Part shown: positions 8,181 to 15,611 of the stretch, one piece after another | Position numbering within the stretch: position 1 is the first letter of the stretch | Layout of the letters: each line of letters opens with the position of its first letter | Origin: CAIZGX01 sp044349305 | GTDB lineage: Bacteria; Bacteroidota; Bacteroidia; Flavobacteriales_D; Sanyastnellaceae | Direction: 5' to 3' | Length of the DNA stretch: 64,000 nt | Assembly: GCA_044349305.1 (NCBI GenBank) | Contig: JBIKRF010000002.1 | Location: forward strand, 17,678 to 81,677 | Translations under genes and position numbers: made by a program | Notes under the pieces: model-generated | Told to the model about the DNA's origin: nothing | The model's input: the letters and a program-made list of their open reading frames with translations, nothing else | Databases searched by the model: none

Positions 8181-9064
8181 GAACTTACGGGCTTCTCGGG
8201 AAATCTTTAGGGCATTCTTTTTCGCAAACATATTTCATGTCGAAATTTCAGAGACAGGTTATTGCGAAAGATGTTGCACAAGATGTTTCACAAGATGTTA
8301 AGCAAGATTCTGCGAAAGATGCTTCGCAAGATGTTGCACAAGATGTTTCACAAGATGCTTCGCAAGATTCTGCGAAAGATTCTGCGAAAGATGTTTCACA
8401 AGACGCTTCGCAAGGAGAGAGATATATTAACATCGAATTGGATTCAATTGAAAACATTCGAGATACTTCTGTAATGCAAGGACTTGCCGGATTCAATGTT
8501 ACTATTCCATACAAGCAAGGAATTATTAAGTACCTCGACGAGCTTACGCCAGCAGCTAAGGCCATTGGTGCTGTGAATTGTGTAAGTATGGAGAACAACC
8601 GTTGGATTGGTCACAACACCGATTACATCGGCTTTAAACGGACACTGCTTCCACTTATTGAAAACAGAGTGGAAACCGCGCTTATACTCGGCACCGGAGG
8701 AGCATCGTTGGCGGTTGCCTATGTTTTGAAGGAATTAGGTATCCGTTATTTCTTTGTAAGTCGAAATCCGCAAAACGATCAGACTTGTTCTTACGAGCAA
8801 GTAACGCCGCTGTTGCTCGAGAAGTGTAAGCTCATTGTGAATACCACTCCTGTTGGTCAGTTCCCACACAACGAAGAAAAGCCAGACTTGGATTATTCGT
8901 GTATTACAAATCAGCATGTGTTGTACGACTTAATCTACAATCCAGAAAGAACGGCCTTCCTTCAAGAAGGAATCTCGCGCGGCGCGCGTTACTGCAATGG
9001 CCAGAGCATGCTTGAAATTCAAGCGGAAGAGAGCTATAAGATTTGGAATCTTCTTTCCGAATAA
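8177..9064 (+). CDS. aroE: Shikimate dehydrogenase carrying an in-frame 52-residue repeat insert
   Basis: Reduces 3-dehydroshikimate with NADPH in the aromatic amino acid pathway. Family motifs are intact: GKSLGHSFSQ with the two shikimate-binding serines (residues 8-17), NVTIPYK with the catalytic Lys, GAVNCV, GHNTDYIGF with the catalytic Asp, the dinucleotide loop LGTGGAS and a late NGQSMLEIQA. The protein is 295 residues, whereas close relatives are about 245. The excess is residues 29-80, a tandem tetrapeptide repeat (Asp-Val/Ser/Ala-Ala/Ser/Lys-Gln/Lys) encoded by hairpin array A1, placed between helix 1 and strand 2 where a surface loop is expected. The rest of the enzyme looks functional, so the insert is probably tolerated. 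It starts inside the DedA stop (ATGA). Confidence 0.88.
   Translation: MRTYGLLGKSLGHSFSQTYFMSKFQRQVIAKDVAQDVSQDVKQDSAKDASQDVAQDVSQDASQDSAKDSAKDVSQDASQGERYINIELDSIENIRDTSVMQGLAGFNVTIPYKQGIIKYLDELTPAAKAIGAVNCVSMENNRWIGHNTDYIGFKRTLLPLIENRVETALILGTGGASLAVAYVLKELGIRYFFVSRNPQNDQTCSYEQVTPLLLEKCKLIVNTTPVGQFPHNEEKPDLDYSCITNQHVLYDLIYNPERTAFLQEGISRGARYCNGQSMLEIQAEESYKIWNLLSE
8261..8416 (+). repeat. Mini-hairpin array A1 (AGA-linker family) inside aroE
   Basis: Thirteen tandem 12-nt units, each a 7-nt variable core followed by AAGAT (AAGAC and AAGGA in the last two). Taken with the flanking T and A, the cores form 3-bp stems with 3-nt loops: TGT-TGC-ACA, TGT-TTC-ACA, TTC-TGC-GAA, TGC-TTC-GCA and TGT-TAA-GCA (one T.G wobble), separated by AGA. 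Stem letters change but the arms stay complementary. The first unit (8261-8267) lacks a clean stem. Unit length is a multiple of three and no unit contains a stop, so aroE stays open. Units 10 and 11 are identical neighbours, and units 2-3 recur as 7-8, which suggests expansion by duplication. Confidence 0.9.
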
Positions 9065-9137
9065 ACAGCATATAATTTATACGTTTTTGGCATAAGGATT
9101 CGAGAAATTCCTTTAGAAATTTGTTGCGGAAAAACGA

Positions 9138-9168
9138 CATACGTACATTTGTAAAAAATACACGTATG
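9138..9168 (+). promoter_or_regulatory. Promoter and inverted-repeat operator of PIN toxin-antitoxin pair 1
   Basis: The -7 element TACATTTG (9144-9151) has TTTG 20 nt upstream (9120-9123). Two ACGT-centred half sites, ATACGT at 9139-9144 and ACGTAT at 9162-9167, are reverse complements; the second overlaps the antitoxin ATG. The string TACGTACATTTG differs at one position from the element at the second toxin-antitoxin operon. An autorepressor site for the antitoxin is the natural reading. Confidence 0.65.
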
Positions 9169-9426
9169 CAGACTAAATTAACTTTAATCATGGACAAGAA
9201 ACTTATCGAAGAAGCGAAGGTCTACGCAAAAGAAACTCAACAAAGTCTGTCGCAATTGGTCAGCGAACAGCTGGAAAGAATTCTGTGCAAGAACGAAGAC
9301 CCTGACAAGTATAAAGATCATCCAATGGCCTATCTTGTAGGTATACTCGATGAAAATTCGGAAGCCTTCAAAGGGAAATCGCACAAACAAATTATGTATG
9401 AACACGTATTAAAAAAACACGGATGA
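9166..9426 (+). CDS. DUF6364-like antitoxin of a PIN toxin-antitoxin pair
   Basis: This 86-residue protein opens with TKLTLIMDKKLIEEAKVYA and QQSLSQLVSEQL. This is a ribbon-helix-helix-like N-terminus of the kind found in DUF6364 antitoxins, with a polar tail that probably wraps the toxin. I chose ATG 9166 because a strong -7 element ends 14 nt upstream; a TTG start at 9121 would lie before the promoter. It overlaps the PIN gene by 4 nt (ATGA), the usual arrangement for a co-translated antitoxin-toxin pair. It resembles the second copy (26307-26591) in its N-terminal DNA-binding half. Confidence 0.75.
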   Translation: MQTKLTLIMDKKLIEEAKVYAKETQQSLSQLVSEQLERILCKNEDPDKYKDHPMAYLVGILDENSEAFKGKSHKQIMYEHVLKKHG

Positions 9427-9842
9427 AGCACGTATTTATTGATACAAATATTTTAATGGACATGCTCTTTCATAGAATGCCCTATAAATACCACGCGCTT
9501 GATCTATTTACGCTTCAAGAGAAAAAACTAATTACTACCTATACTTCCTCAAATACAATTCTGAGTGTAGCATACTATCTAAACAAAGTCAACCCGCCCA
9601 AAGTAGTTAAAGAAATAGTTCTTAAATTAATAGAGGATGTACAAGTCATAGAAATAAACAAAAGCATGCTGTTGGCCGGAATTAACAGTCTAACTGATGA
9701 TTACGAAGATGCCGTTCAAATTCATTGTGCACTTTCGAATCGAAAAATTACTCACGTAATTACGCGCAACAAGAAAGACTTCAAAGATTGTCCTTTACAC
9801 ATTTGTACTGCAGAAAAATTTAACGATCAATTTAATTCCTAA
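9423..9842 (+). CDS. PIN domain ribonuclease toxin (VapC-like)
   Basis: This 139-residue PIN protein has the acidic triad of the family: FIDTNILMDM (first Asp at residue 6), the central DDYEDAVQ near residue 95 and the C-terminal TRNKKDF near 117. PIN toxins are Mg-dependent endoribonucleases that cut tRNA or rRNA and are held inactive by the cognate antitoxin encoded just upstream. The 3' end overlaps the convergent VCBS gene by 11 nt. The gene looks intact. Its target RNA cannot be inferred. Confidence 0.82.
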   Translation: MKHVFIDTNILMDMLFHRMPYKYHALDLFTLQEKKLITTYTSSNTILSVAYYLNKVNPPKVVKEIVLKLIEDVQVIEINKSMLLAGINSLTDDYEDAVQIHCALSNRKITHVITRNKKDFKDCPLHICTAEKFNDQFNS

Positions 9843-12057
9843 TTACAATCTTCTTCCGAACGGCAGTGCCGTTCAATTTCAGAATGTAAATCCCTTCGGA
9901 GAAATTAGAAAGATTCACAAGTGTTGTTCTCGCATTCAAGCGCTCCGACCAAACCTTTCTTCCACTTAGATCATAAAGCTCCAAAGCCGAAACAGTGTTC
10001 CAATTAGAACCCGCGTCTATGGTCAGTTGAGTGCTCGCTGGATTCGGATAAACCTGAATATCGTCGAAGAAGGATTCGTTCACTGAAATAATTGAATCGC
10101 TAGAATAAAAACCCAACCCACCTCCTATTTGTCCAATAAACAAATCGCGCTTTCCATCGGATGTAATGTCTTCAAACCAAACCGCGCAACGTTCACCTTC
10201 ATTAATACCTTCGAAGTCAGTTGTGTCCAAGGTGAAGTCCCCCAAAAGATTTCCAGATACATTCGAGAAGTGATTGACTTGTCCGGTTTCCGTTCCCAAT
10301 AACACTTCCCATTCATTCAATTCATTCTTGAAAAAATGCGGAACGCTGTATCCGAATATCCCTAGAATATTTGAAGCTACCATTCCACCCAACGTATCTT
10401 CCTGAAAAACATACGAAGCAGCTGCCGTGCTTCCGTTATTCTCATAATAATTCACGTTGCCGTTCTTCTCTCCTACTACCAAATCTAAAAGTCCGTCTTC
10501 GTTCAAGTCCAACCACTGCGGTGTCGCGAATTGTCCAACATCTATGGTTAGCCCGTTGTTGTCCTTCAGCAATTCACCGATGTCTGAAAAGGTATATCCA
10601 CTCGCCGTTGAAGCGGCATTTTCAAAACGAACGAGATATCCGTTTTGAACGCCAATTAAAAGATCTTTATCGCCGTCTCCATCGTCATCTCCTAATGCCA
10701 GATACTTGCTATCGAGCGTATCTGTTGCCAAAGGCAGCCAGTTGTTCGAATTGAAATCGAATGAAGGAACAGCCGCTGTTCCATTGTTGTAGTAACAGAA
10801 GATTCTAGAAGTATGAATGTTGCTCGGCGTTATCGGATCGAAAGATTTGCGATTGGTGATAAGTAAATCCTTCAAACCATCGCCATTCACATCTTCCAAA
10901 ACCGGATACGCACCGGTTCCCAACTCAATCATATCGTGTTGAAGAAAATCGTCTTGTGTAAATTGAAAATTTGGAGTTGATTCTCCGCCAACATTCTGGT
11001 AATACCATAGACTGTTTACATCTTCCGCTGTTGCGTATGCATTCGGAGAAACAAGTAGGTCGCTTACGGCATTGTTATTTACGTCTTCGTAATACGCGCA
11101 GGGAAACAAAGGCAAGTTCACGGGAAGAGAACTTCCAACTTGCGCCGGAAAATCGAATTGAACGGTCGTTGCGCTGTCTAGGCCGTTCAGTGCATTTTCA
11201 AAATAAATAGCACCCAAATTATTTTCAGATACATCACCGATAACAAAATCCTTGATTCCGTTGTTGTCTAAATCTATTGAGCAAATAGAACTTCCTGTAT
11301 GAAGTCGATCACTTGAGCGTGGGTCCGTGACGTTGAATCCGCAATCGAAATCAGCTCCTTCTAAAATTGAAAAACTCTCTGGACTTTCCCCAAACATACC
11401 GTAACATCTATTTCCGCAGATGTAGCTCGTTGTTTCGCAGTTCCCTGTTTCCGTTTGCATGGACTTGAAAAAATACACGGTTGTCGATTGTTCCGTGTAT
11501 GAAAAGATATCTAAATCACCATCACCGTCGTAATCTGTGATTGAAGGGACATCCAAACTCACGGTATAGATTGGTGCCGAAAACGGACTTCCGAAATCAT
11601 ATTCCGACTCAATTGAAGCGCCATTGTTCACCGATTCAAACGACAGCTCTCCGTTTGAAGACGTATTCTTCCACAACTTTATTCCACTGTAATAGCTCGC
11701 GAAAATATCTTCCTTCCCATCGCAATTGTAATCGCGAAGCAATACCCAATTCGTTAGTCCTGTTGGAAATGCCGCATTGAACTCACGCGTGTATCTGTAA
11801 TACGTGTCTCCTTGAACGTCGCCCATGTTTATGAAAACAGAAATACGCGAACCTATTCGATCAAAAATAAAAATATCCTTGTTCCCATCGCCGTTCGCGT
11901 CTATTCTAGAAACTTGACAAGAATTCAATCCGCCTGCCCAAGGATTTTGAAGATAAAATCCGTCTGCGCTAACCGGCGTGGTGTAGGAGCGCACTAGCGG
12001 TTGTCCGAATACCTGAAGGGTCGCCACGCTCAGAAACAGAAGAATATATTTTTTCAT
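9832..12057 (-). CDS. Secreted VCBS/FG-GAP repeat protein with T9SS type A sorting domain
   Basis: About 741 residues from the chosen ATG at 12057 (MKKYILLFLSVATL, a Sec signal peptide). Repeated Asp-rich loops of the DxDGDGDxD/DxNxDG type (for example DANGDGNKD, DYDGDGDLD, DVNGDGLKD, DLNEDGLLD) mark FG-GAP/VCBS beta-propeller blades that bind calcium. The last 75 residues (VYPNPASTQLTI...LYDLSGRKV...GIYILKL) are a type A sorting domain that sends the protein through the type IX system to the cell surface or medium. A longer open frame reaches 12144, but its first 29 codons would precede the signal peptide, and TATATTTG lies at 12070-12063, only 5 nt before the ATG. It probably acts as an adhesin or surface-binding protein. 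Confidence 0.85.
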   Translation of the reverse strand: MKKYILLFLSVATLQVFGQPLVRSYTTPVSADGFYLQNPWAGGLNSCQVSRIDANGDGNKDIFIFDRIGSRISVFINMGDVQGDTYYRYTREFNAAFPTGLTNWVLLRDYNCDGKEDIFASYYSGIKLWKNTSSNGELSFESVNNGASIESEYDFGSPFSAPIYTVSLDVPSITDYDGDGDLDIFSYTEQSTTVYFFKSMQTETGNCETTSYICGNRCYGMFGESPESFSILEGADFDCGFNVTDPRSSDRLHTGSSICSIDLDNNGIKDFVIGDVSENNLGAIYFENALNGLDSATTVQFDFPAQVGSSLPVNLPLFPCAYYEDVNNNAVSDLLVSPNAYATAEDVNSLWYYQNVGGESTPNFQFTQDDFLQHDMIELGTGAYPVLEDVNGDGLKDLLITNRKSFDPITPSNIHTSRIFCYYNNGTAAVPSFDFNSNNWLPLATDTLDSKYLALGDDDGDGDKDLLIGVQNGYLVRFENAASTASGYTFSDIGELLKDNNGLTIDVGQFATPQWLDLNEDGLLDLVVGEKNGNVNYYENNGSTAAASYVFQEDTLGGMVASNILGIFGYSVPHFFKNELNEWEVLLGTETGQVNHFSNVSGNLLGDFTLDTTDFEGINEGERCAVWFEDITSDGKRDLFIGQIGGGLGFYSSDSIISVNESFFDDIQVYPNPASTQLTIDAGSNWNTVSALELYDLSGRKVWSERLNARTTLVNLSNFSEGIYILKLNGTAVRKKIVIRN

Positions 12058-12062
12058 ACATT

Positions 12063-12105
12063 CAAATATAGCATTTGCACCATCAACAATTAAGAAGTTT
12101 CTTTG
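12063..12105. promoter_or_regulatory. Divergent promoters, both close to their start codons
   Basis: On the minus strand TATATTTG (12070-12063) ends 5 nt before the ATG at 12057. On the plus strand TTTG (12074-12077) and TTTCTTTG (12098-12105) are 20 nt apart, and the second ends 4 nt before the ATG at 12110. Both genes would have almost leaderless transcripts. Confidence 0.5.
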
Positions 12106-12109
12106 CAAT

Positions 12110-12634
12110 ATGAACGCATCTCTTACATTTCTATTGGTCGCCATAAGCTTGATTATTGCCGGAACGATTATTTTCTTTCTTATGGAAAAACAACATCGTC
12201 ACAATGAACAACGTTGGCAGTTGGAATTGCGCAAATCGAATGCAAGTGCAATGGCTTCTTTGCGTCTTTCAGCATACGAGCGATTGATTGTAATGTTGGA
12301 AAGATCACGTCCGAGCAGCGTGGTGTTGCGCAGCAACCGTCAGGGAATGACATGCACATTGTTGCAGTTGGAAATGATTCGCAACATTCGCGAAGAGTTC
12401 GATCACAATGTTTCTTTGCAGATGTATGTTAGTGAGCACACCTGGGCGAACATTCAACAAGCGAAGAGCGATATTTTAGAATTATTTAAAATCTCTTACT
12501 CGAAAGTAAATCCGAACGACAGCGGCATGTACCTCAGCAATTTCGTTATGGAAATGGAAGCGGCAGTGGGCAATCCGGCTATTGAGAATGCGTTGAGGTT
12601 GTTGAGGATTGAGTTGATGAGTCATTACGCTTAA
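12110..12634 (+). CDS. Membrane-anchored protein of unknown family
   Basis: This 174-residue protein has one N-terminal transmembrane helix (about residues 5-25), followed by a basic segment and a mostly helical cytoplasmic domain (RLSAYERLIVMLERSRPSSVV... and LRLLRIELMSHYA). I do not recognise a named domain; the layout resembles small Bacteroidota-restricted proteins of unknown function. It is divergent from the VCBS gene, with only 52 nt between the two start codons. Hairpin array A2 begins at the base after its stop codon. Confidence 0.65.
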   Translation: MNASLTFLLVAISLIIAGTIIFFLMEKQHRHNEQRWQLELRKSNASAMASLRLSAYERLIVMLERSRPSSVVLRSNRQGMTCTLLQLEMIRNIREEFDHNVSLQMYVSEHTWANIQQAKSDILELFKISYSKVNPNDSGMYLSNFVMEMEAAVGNPAIENALRLLRIELMSHYA

Positions 12635-12777
12635 ATCGCCAATGGCGATCAATTCTTCGAATCAATCTTTCAGATCAATCACTACGTGATCAAACCTTCG
12701 GTGAAAGAAAACGAAGTTCCAATTATGAAATAGGAATTACGAAGTAGGAATAAAACCAAAGGTTTTCCAATTACGTA
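12635..12777 (+). repeat. Mini-hairpin array A2 (CA-linker part, then GGAAT-linker part)
   Basis: First part: five hairpins joined by CA, all with an outer A at the 5' arm: ATCGCC/GGCGAT loop AAT (12635-12649), ATTC/GAAT loop TTC (12652-12662), ATCT/AGAT loop TTC (12665-12675), ATCAC/GTGAT loop TAC (12678-12690), and ACC/GGT loop TTC (12694-12702). Second part: TAT/ATA loop GAA (12724-12732), GGAAT, TAC/GTA loop GAA (12738-12746), GGAAT, AAAACC/GGTTTT loop AAA (12752-12766), then CCAAT and a palindromic TACGTA. Every listed stem is perfectly paired and all differ. The array fills the space between two convergent genes and starts directly after the TAA at 12632-12634. Confidence 0.85.
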
Positions 12778-12781
12778 GTTC

Positions 12782-13279
12782 CTATCGTATTCTAACAACC
12801 CTTCCAATTTTAAGATCGCGCTCCACCGCAGTAATCTCAAATTCAGAAAGTTTTTTTGCGGAAGAAATATAGATTAAACTTTCTCCATTCACATTTCTTA
12901 TGACTGTGTCGGGAAGGTTGGCAAATGAAAGGCGACCGGGAATTAAATGACGACCGATTTCTTTGTTCAACTCTACCCTATTTGCTGAAGGAACCAACGC
13001 TTGATATTTATCTAATCCCTTGCTTCGTAAAACCGCGTCTGAGGGGACCAACAAGGTGTACTCGTTTTTCTTCAGTGAATCTGCCCAAGTGCTCAACTCT
13101 ACCAAGCTCGCCCAAACGGAAGTTTCATATTCTGAACTTAAAAAAGAAAGAATGTTTTCTTCCTTCTTCAAATAAACCGAACGTTCATTCGCCTTGGATG
13201 CCGAAACAGAATTTTCCGGCTCTGAAGTAGAACAGGCCTGTAGCAGAAGAATTAATCCAATGCAACAGGCCTGTTTCAT
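12782..13279 (-). CDS. FAS1 (fasciclin)-like lipoprotein
   Basis: This 165-residue protein has a lipoprotein signal (ILLLQAC, Cys about residue 16) and a short fasciclin-like domain: YTLLVPSDAVLRS near residue 77 corresponds to the FAS1 H1 motif (TLFAPTDxAF), and IGRHLIPGRLS near 110 to the H2 motif (HxxxG). FAS1 domains mediate adhesion or ligand binding at the cell surface. It is probably lipid-anchored in the outer membrane. The product is shorter than two-domain FAS1 proteins but consistent with one domain. It lies 14 nt downstream of pckA on the same strand. Confidence 0.72.
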   Translation of the reverse strand: MKQACCIGLILLLQACSTSEPENSVSASKANERSVYLKKEENILSFLSSEYETSVWASLVELSTWADSLKKNEYTLLVPSDAVLRSKGLDKYQALVPSANRVELNKEIGRHLIPGRLSFANLPDTVIRNVNGESLIYISSAKKLSEFEITAVERDLKIGRVVRIR

Positions 13280-13293
13280 TTCAATATAAATAA

Positions 13294-14907
13294 TTACGCT
13301 TTTGCTTTCACCTTCGGTGATGCAGAAAGTAATGCTTCACTTGCGTAGTCTTTAAATTTCTCGAAGTTCGTTACAAACTTCTCTGCAAGTTCATTCGCTT
13401 TCGCGTCGTATGCGTCCTTGTCTGACCACGTGTTGCGTGGATTCAACATGTCAGCAGGGACTTCTGGACAAGCCGTTGGCATGGCCAATCCGAACACCTC
13501 ATGTGTTGCGAATTCAACATCGTTTAACTTTCCTTCCAAAGCAGCCGTAATCATGGCGCGAGTGAAACTCAACTTCATGCGGCTTCCTACTCCGTAAGAA
13601 CCACCTGACCATCCGGTGTTGATTAACCACACTTGCGCTCCGCTCTCGTCGATCTTCTTCCCTAACATCTCTGCATATGCAGTCGGATGCAACGGTAAGA
13701 ATGGCGCGCCAAAGCATGCACTGAATGTGGTCGTTGGCTCGGTAATTCCAGCTTCTGTTCCAGCAACCTTCGCGGTGTATCCACTAATGAACTGATACAT
13801 CGCCTGCTCTTTCGTTAGCTTGCTAATTGGAGGCAAAACGCCGAACGCATCGCAGGTTAAGAAGAAAATGTTCTTCGGAATACCACCCACACTTGGATTC
13901 ATCGTGTTATCGATGTGCTCCAATGGGTAACTCACACGTGTGTTCTCTGTCTTCGCACTATCTGCATAATCCGGAGTAACTCCGTCGTCTTCAAAACCAA
14001 TGTTTTCTAACAACGCACCGAACTTAATGGCATCATAAATCTGTGGCTCTTTCTCGCGAGACAAGTCAATCGTCTTCGCGTAACAACCACCTTCAAAGTT
14101 GAAGACTGTTGTGTCGGTCCAGCCGTGCTCGTCATCTCCAATTAATCTTCTGTTCGGATCGGATGACAATGTTGTCTTACCCGTTCCAGAAAGTCCGAAG
14201 AACACTGCTGTATCTCCGTCTTTACCTACGTTCGCTGAACAATGCATTGACAATACATTCTTCTCGTGAGGAAGAACGTAATTCAATACCGTGAAAATTC
14301 CTTTTTTAATCTCTCCAGTGTAACCGGTTCCGCCAATAATCGCCATCTTCTTGGTGAAGTCGATAATTGCGAAATTGTGTTGACGTGTACCGTCGATTTC
14401 TGGATCGGCCATGAATTCAGGCGCACAGATGACATGCCACTCAGGGGTCATGGTTGTTAATTCTTCAGCAGTTGGACGCAAGAACATGTTACTTGCAAAC
14501 ATGTTGCTCCATGGAAATTCTGTTACCACGCGCACATTCATGCGGTAGCGAGGATCTGCGCAAACGTATGCGTCGCGAACATATACTTCTCTTCCATTCA
14601 GGTAAGCACACATACGCTCGTACAAGCGTGTGAATTTATCTGAATCGAATGGAATGTTGAACTGGCTCCACCAAACGCTGTTTTCGGTTGAAGCATCTTT
14701 TACAATAAACTTATCTTTTGGAGATCTTCCGGTAAATTCTCCGGTATCAATGGCTAAAGCGCCCGTATTCGTGAGTGTTCCCTGAGAAAGTAAGATGGTC
14801 TCTTCAACCAATTCTGCAGGTGTCATGTTCCAATATGCAGTGGAAACATGTTTAAGACCGAGGTACGCTAATGTTGCGCCTTCGGGACGTGTACCGATGT
14901 TTGTCAT
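13294..14907 (-). CDS. pckA: Phosphoenolpyruvate carboxykinase (ATP)
   Basis: This 537-residue enzyme matches the ATP-dependent family in length. It has the P-loop GLSGTGKT at residues 238-245, the following DP of the Mg site, RSPKDKF in the substrate region near 61, and the EGGCYAK segment. It converts oxaloacetate and ATP to PEP and CO2 at the head of gluconeogenesis in the cytosol. It has its own promoter: TACCTTTG on the minus strand at 14953-14946 gives a leader of roughly 30 nt. The rimM terminator lies immediately upstream. PEP is also the ComA substrate, but the two operons are not linked. Confidence 0.95.
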   Translation of the reverse strand: MTNIGTRPEGATLAYLGLKHVSTAYWNMTPAELVEETILLSQGTLTNTGALAIDTGEFTGRSPKDKFIVKDASTENSVWWSQFNIPFDSDKFTRLYERMCAYLNGREVYVRDAYVCADPRYRMNVRVVTEFPWSNMFASNMFLRPTAEELTTMTPEWHVICAPEFMADPEIDGTRQHNFAIIDFTKKMAIIGGTGYTGEIKKGIFTVLNYVLPHEKNVLSMHCSANVGKDGDTAVFFGLSGTGKTTLSSDPNRRLIGDDEHGWTDTTVFNFEGGCYAKTIDLSREKEPQIYDAIKFGALLENIGFEDDGVTPDYADSAKTENTRVSYPLEHIDNTMNPSVGGIPKNIFFLTCDAFGVLPPISKLTKEQAMYQFISGYTAKVAGTEAGITEPTTTFSACFGAPFLPLHPTAYAEMLGKKIDESGAQVWLINTGWSGGSYGVGSRMKLSFTRAMITAALEGKLNDVEFATHEVFGLAMPTACPEVPADMLNPRNTWSDKDAYDAKANELAEKFVTNFEKFKDYASEALLSASPKVKAKA

Positions 14908-14945
14908 GAATAATTTTTTGGTTCGACTGTCATTGAATCGTTTGG

Positions 14946-14953
14946 CAAAGGTA
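14946..14953 (-). promoter_or_regulatory. pckA -7 element
   Basis: TACCTTTG on the minus strand matches TAnnTTTG and lies 38 nt before the pckA ATG. It directly follows the rimM terminator. Confidence 0.5.
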
Positions 14954-14958
14954 ATAAG

Positions 14959-14992
14959 AAAAAAAGGGGCGAGAATTCATGAATCTCGACCC
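14959..14992 (-). terminator. rimM intrinsic terminator
   Basis: Read on the minus strand, GGG and CGAGA arms pair with TCTCG and CCC around a loop centred on TTCATGAA, with one internal mismatch, followed by a run of seven T. It lies 35 nt after the rimM stop and upstream of pckA. Confidence 0.75.
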
Positions 14993-15027
14993 TTTCTTAA
15001 CCATTCGCGGTTCGAAATGTTGATTAA

Positions 15028-15558
15028 TTACTCTAAGTACAACTCTATCAGTCCTTCAGGCGCTGCCGTTGAAATGGTTTGACTTTCGTCATCGATTTCC
15101 AGAACGAATTCCGGTTGAAGGGGAAGTAAGATTAGTTTACCTGTATTGTGGCGAATCTCCAGTTGCGGATTTTTTCTATGTTCCACTACTTCTTCCACCA
15201 CTCCAATGTTTCCGTGCGTTTGATCGAATACCGTGTAACCGACCCAATTCACCATGTCTCTTCGGTCTTCATCTTTCACAGAGAGTTCGGTTAAACGCAC
15301 ATAGACCATAGATTTCAACAATGATTTGGCAGTGGCTTCATCGTTTACTCCGGCCAGTCTCACCTTCACCGAATCATTCGTTTTCGGCTCGAACAATTCA
15401 ATCTTGTATGGAACCAGACTTCCTTTGATTTCCAAAAATAAAAACTGCAAATTTTTGTAATCCGCCACCTTCGCGGTATCTAGAAAAACCGTCAACTCGC
15501 CTTTGTATCCATGTAGCTTGGTAATTTTCCCCAAGCAGTGCATTTCGTCTTTGTTCAT
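15028..15558 (-). CDS. rimM: Ribosome maturation factor RimM
   Basis: 176 residues from the chosen ATG at 15558. The N-terminal beta-barrel opens with CLGKITKLHGYKGEL, the RimM signature. The PRC-barrel-like second domain contains LVNWVGYTVFD-like and HRKNPQLEI/ILLPL segments, with the family's IP-like end before the final helix. RimM binds ribosomal protein S19 and assists 30S head maturation and 16S processing. TATATTTG on the minus strand (15570-15563) ends 4 nt before this ATG, which excludes the longer start at 15579. rpsP, its usual neighbour, lies 4.8 kb upstream on the same strand with other genes between. Confidence 0.88.
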   Translation of the reverse strand: MNKDEMHCLGKITKLHGYKGELTVFLDTAKVADYKNLQFLFLEIKGSLVPYKIELFEPKTNDSVKVRLAGVNDEATAKSLLKSMVYVRLTELSVKDEDRRDMVNWVGYTVFDQTHGNIGVVEEVVEHRKNPQLEIRHNTGKLILLPLQPEFVLEIDDESQTISTAAPEGLIELYLE

Positions 15559-15562
15559 GCCC

Positions 15563-15570
15563 CAAATATA
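15563..15570 (-). promoter_or_regulatory. rimM -7 element, probably leaderless transcript
   Basis: TATATTTG on the minus strand ends 4 nt before the rimM ATG at 15558, so transcription should begin at or very near the start codon. Confidence 0.55.
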
Positions 15571-15582
15571 CATATTCATATT

Positions 15583-15599
15583 TTGACTATATTTGTCAA
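15583..15599 (+). promoter_or_regulatory. Palindromic operator over the HTH-nucleotidyltransferase promoter
   Basis: TTGAC, seven bases, GTCAA is a perfect inverted repeat. Its spacer and first downstream base are the -7 element TATATTTG (15588-15595), which lies 16 nt before the ATG at 15612. A repressor bound here would block the promoter; the HTH domain encoded downstream is the obvious candidate. Confidence 0.6.
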
Positions 15600-15611
15600 T
15601 ATTGTATTTTT

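Noticed and set aside
8248..8598. Long open frame on the minus strand across the aroE repeat (Cys/Ser-rich product)
   Set aside because: It is the complement of array A1 and of conserved aroE codons; the plus frame carries all shikimate dehydrogenase motifs and the minus frame has no start context or domain.
9064..9120. Possible terminator AAGGA/TCCTT after aroE
   Set aside because: Five-bp stem with a ten-base loop and no clean T-run; too weak to call.
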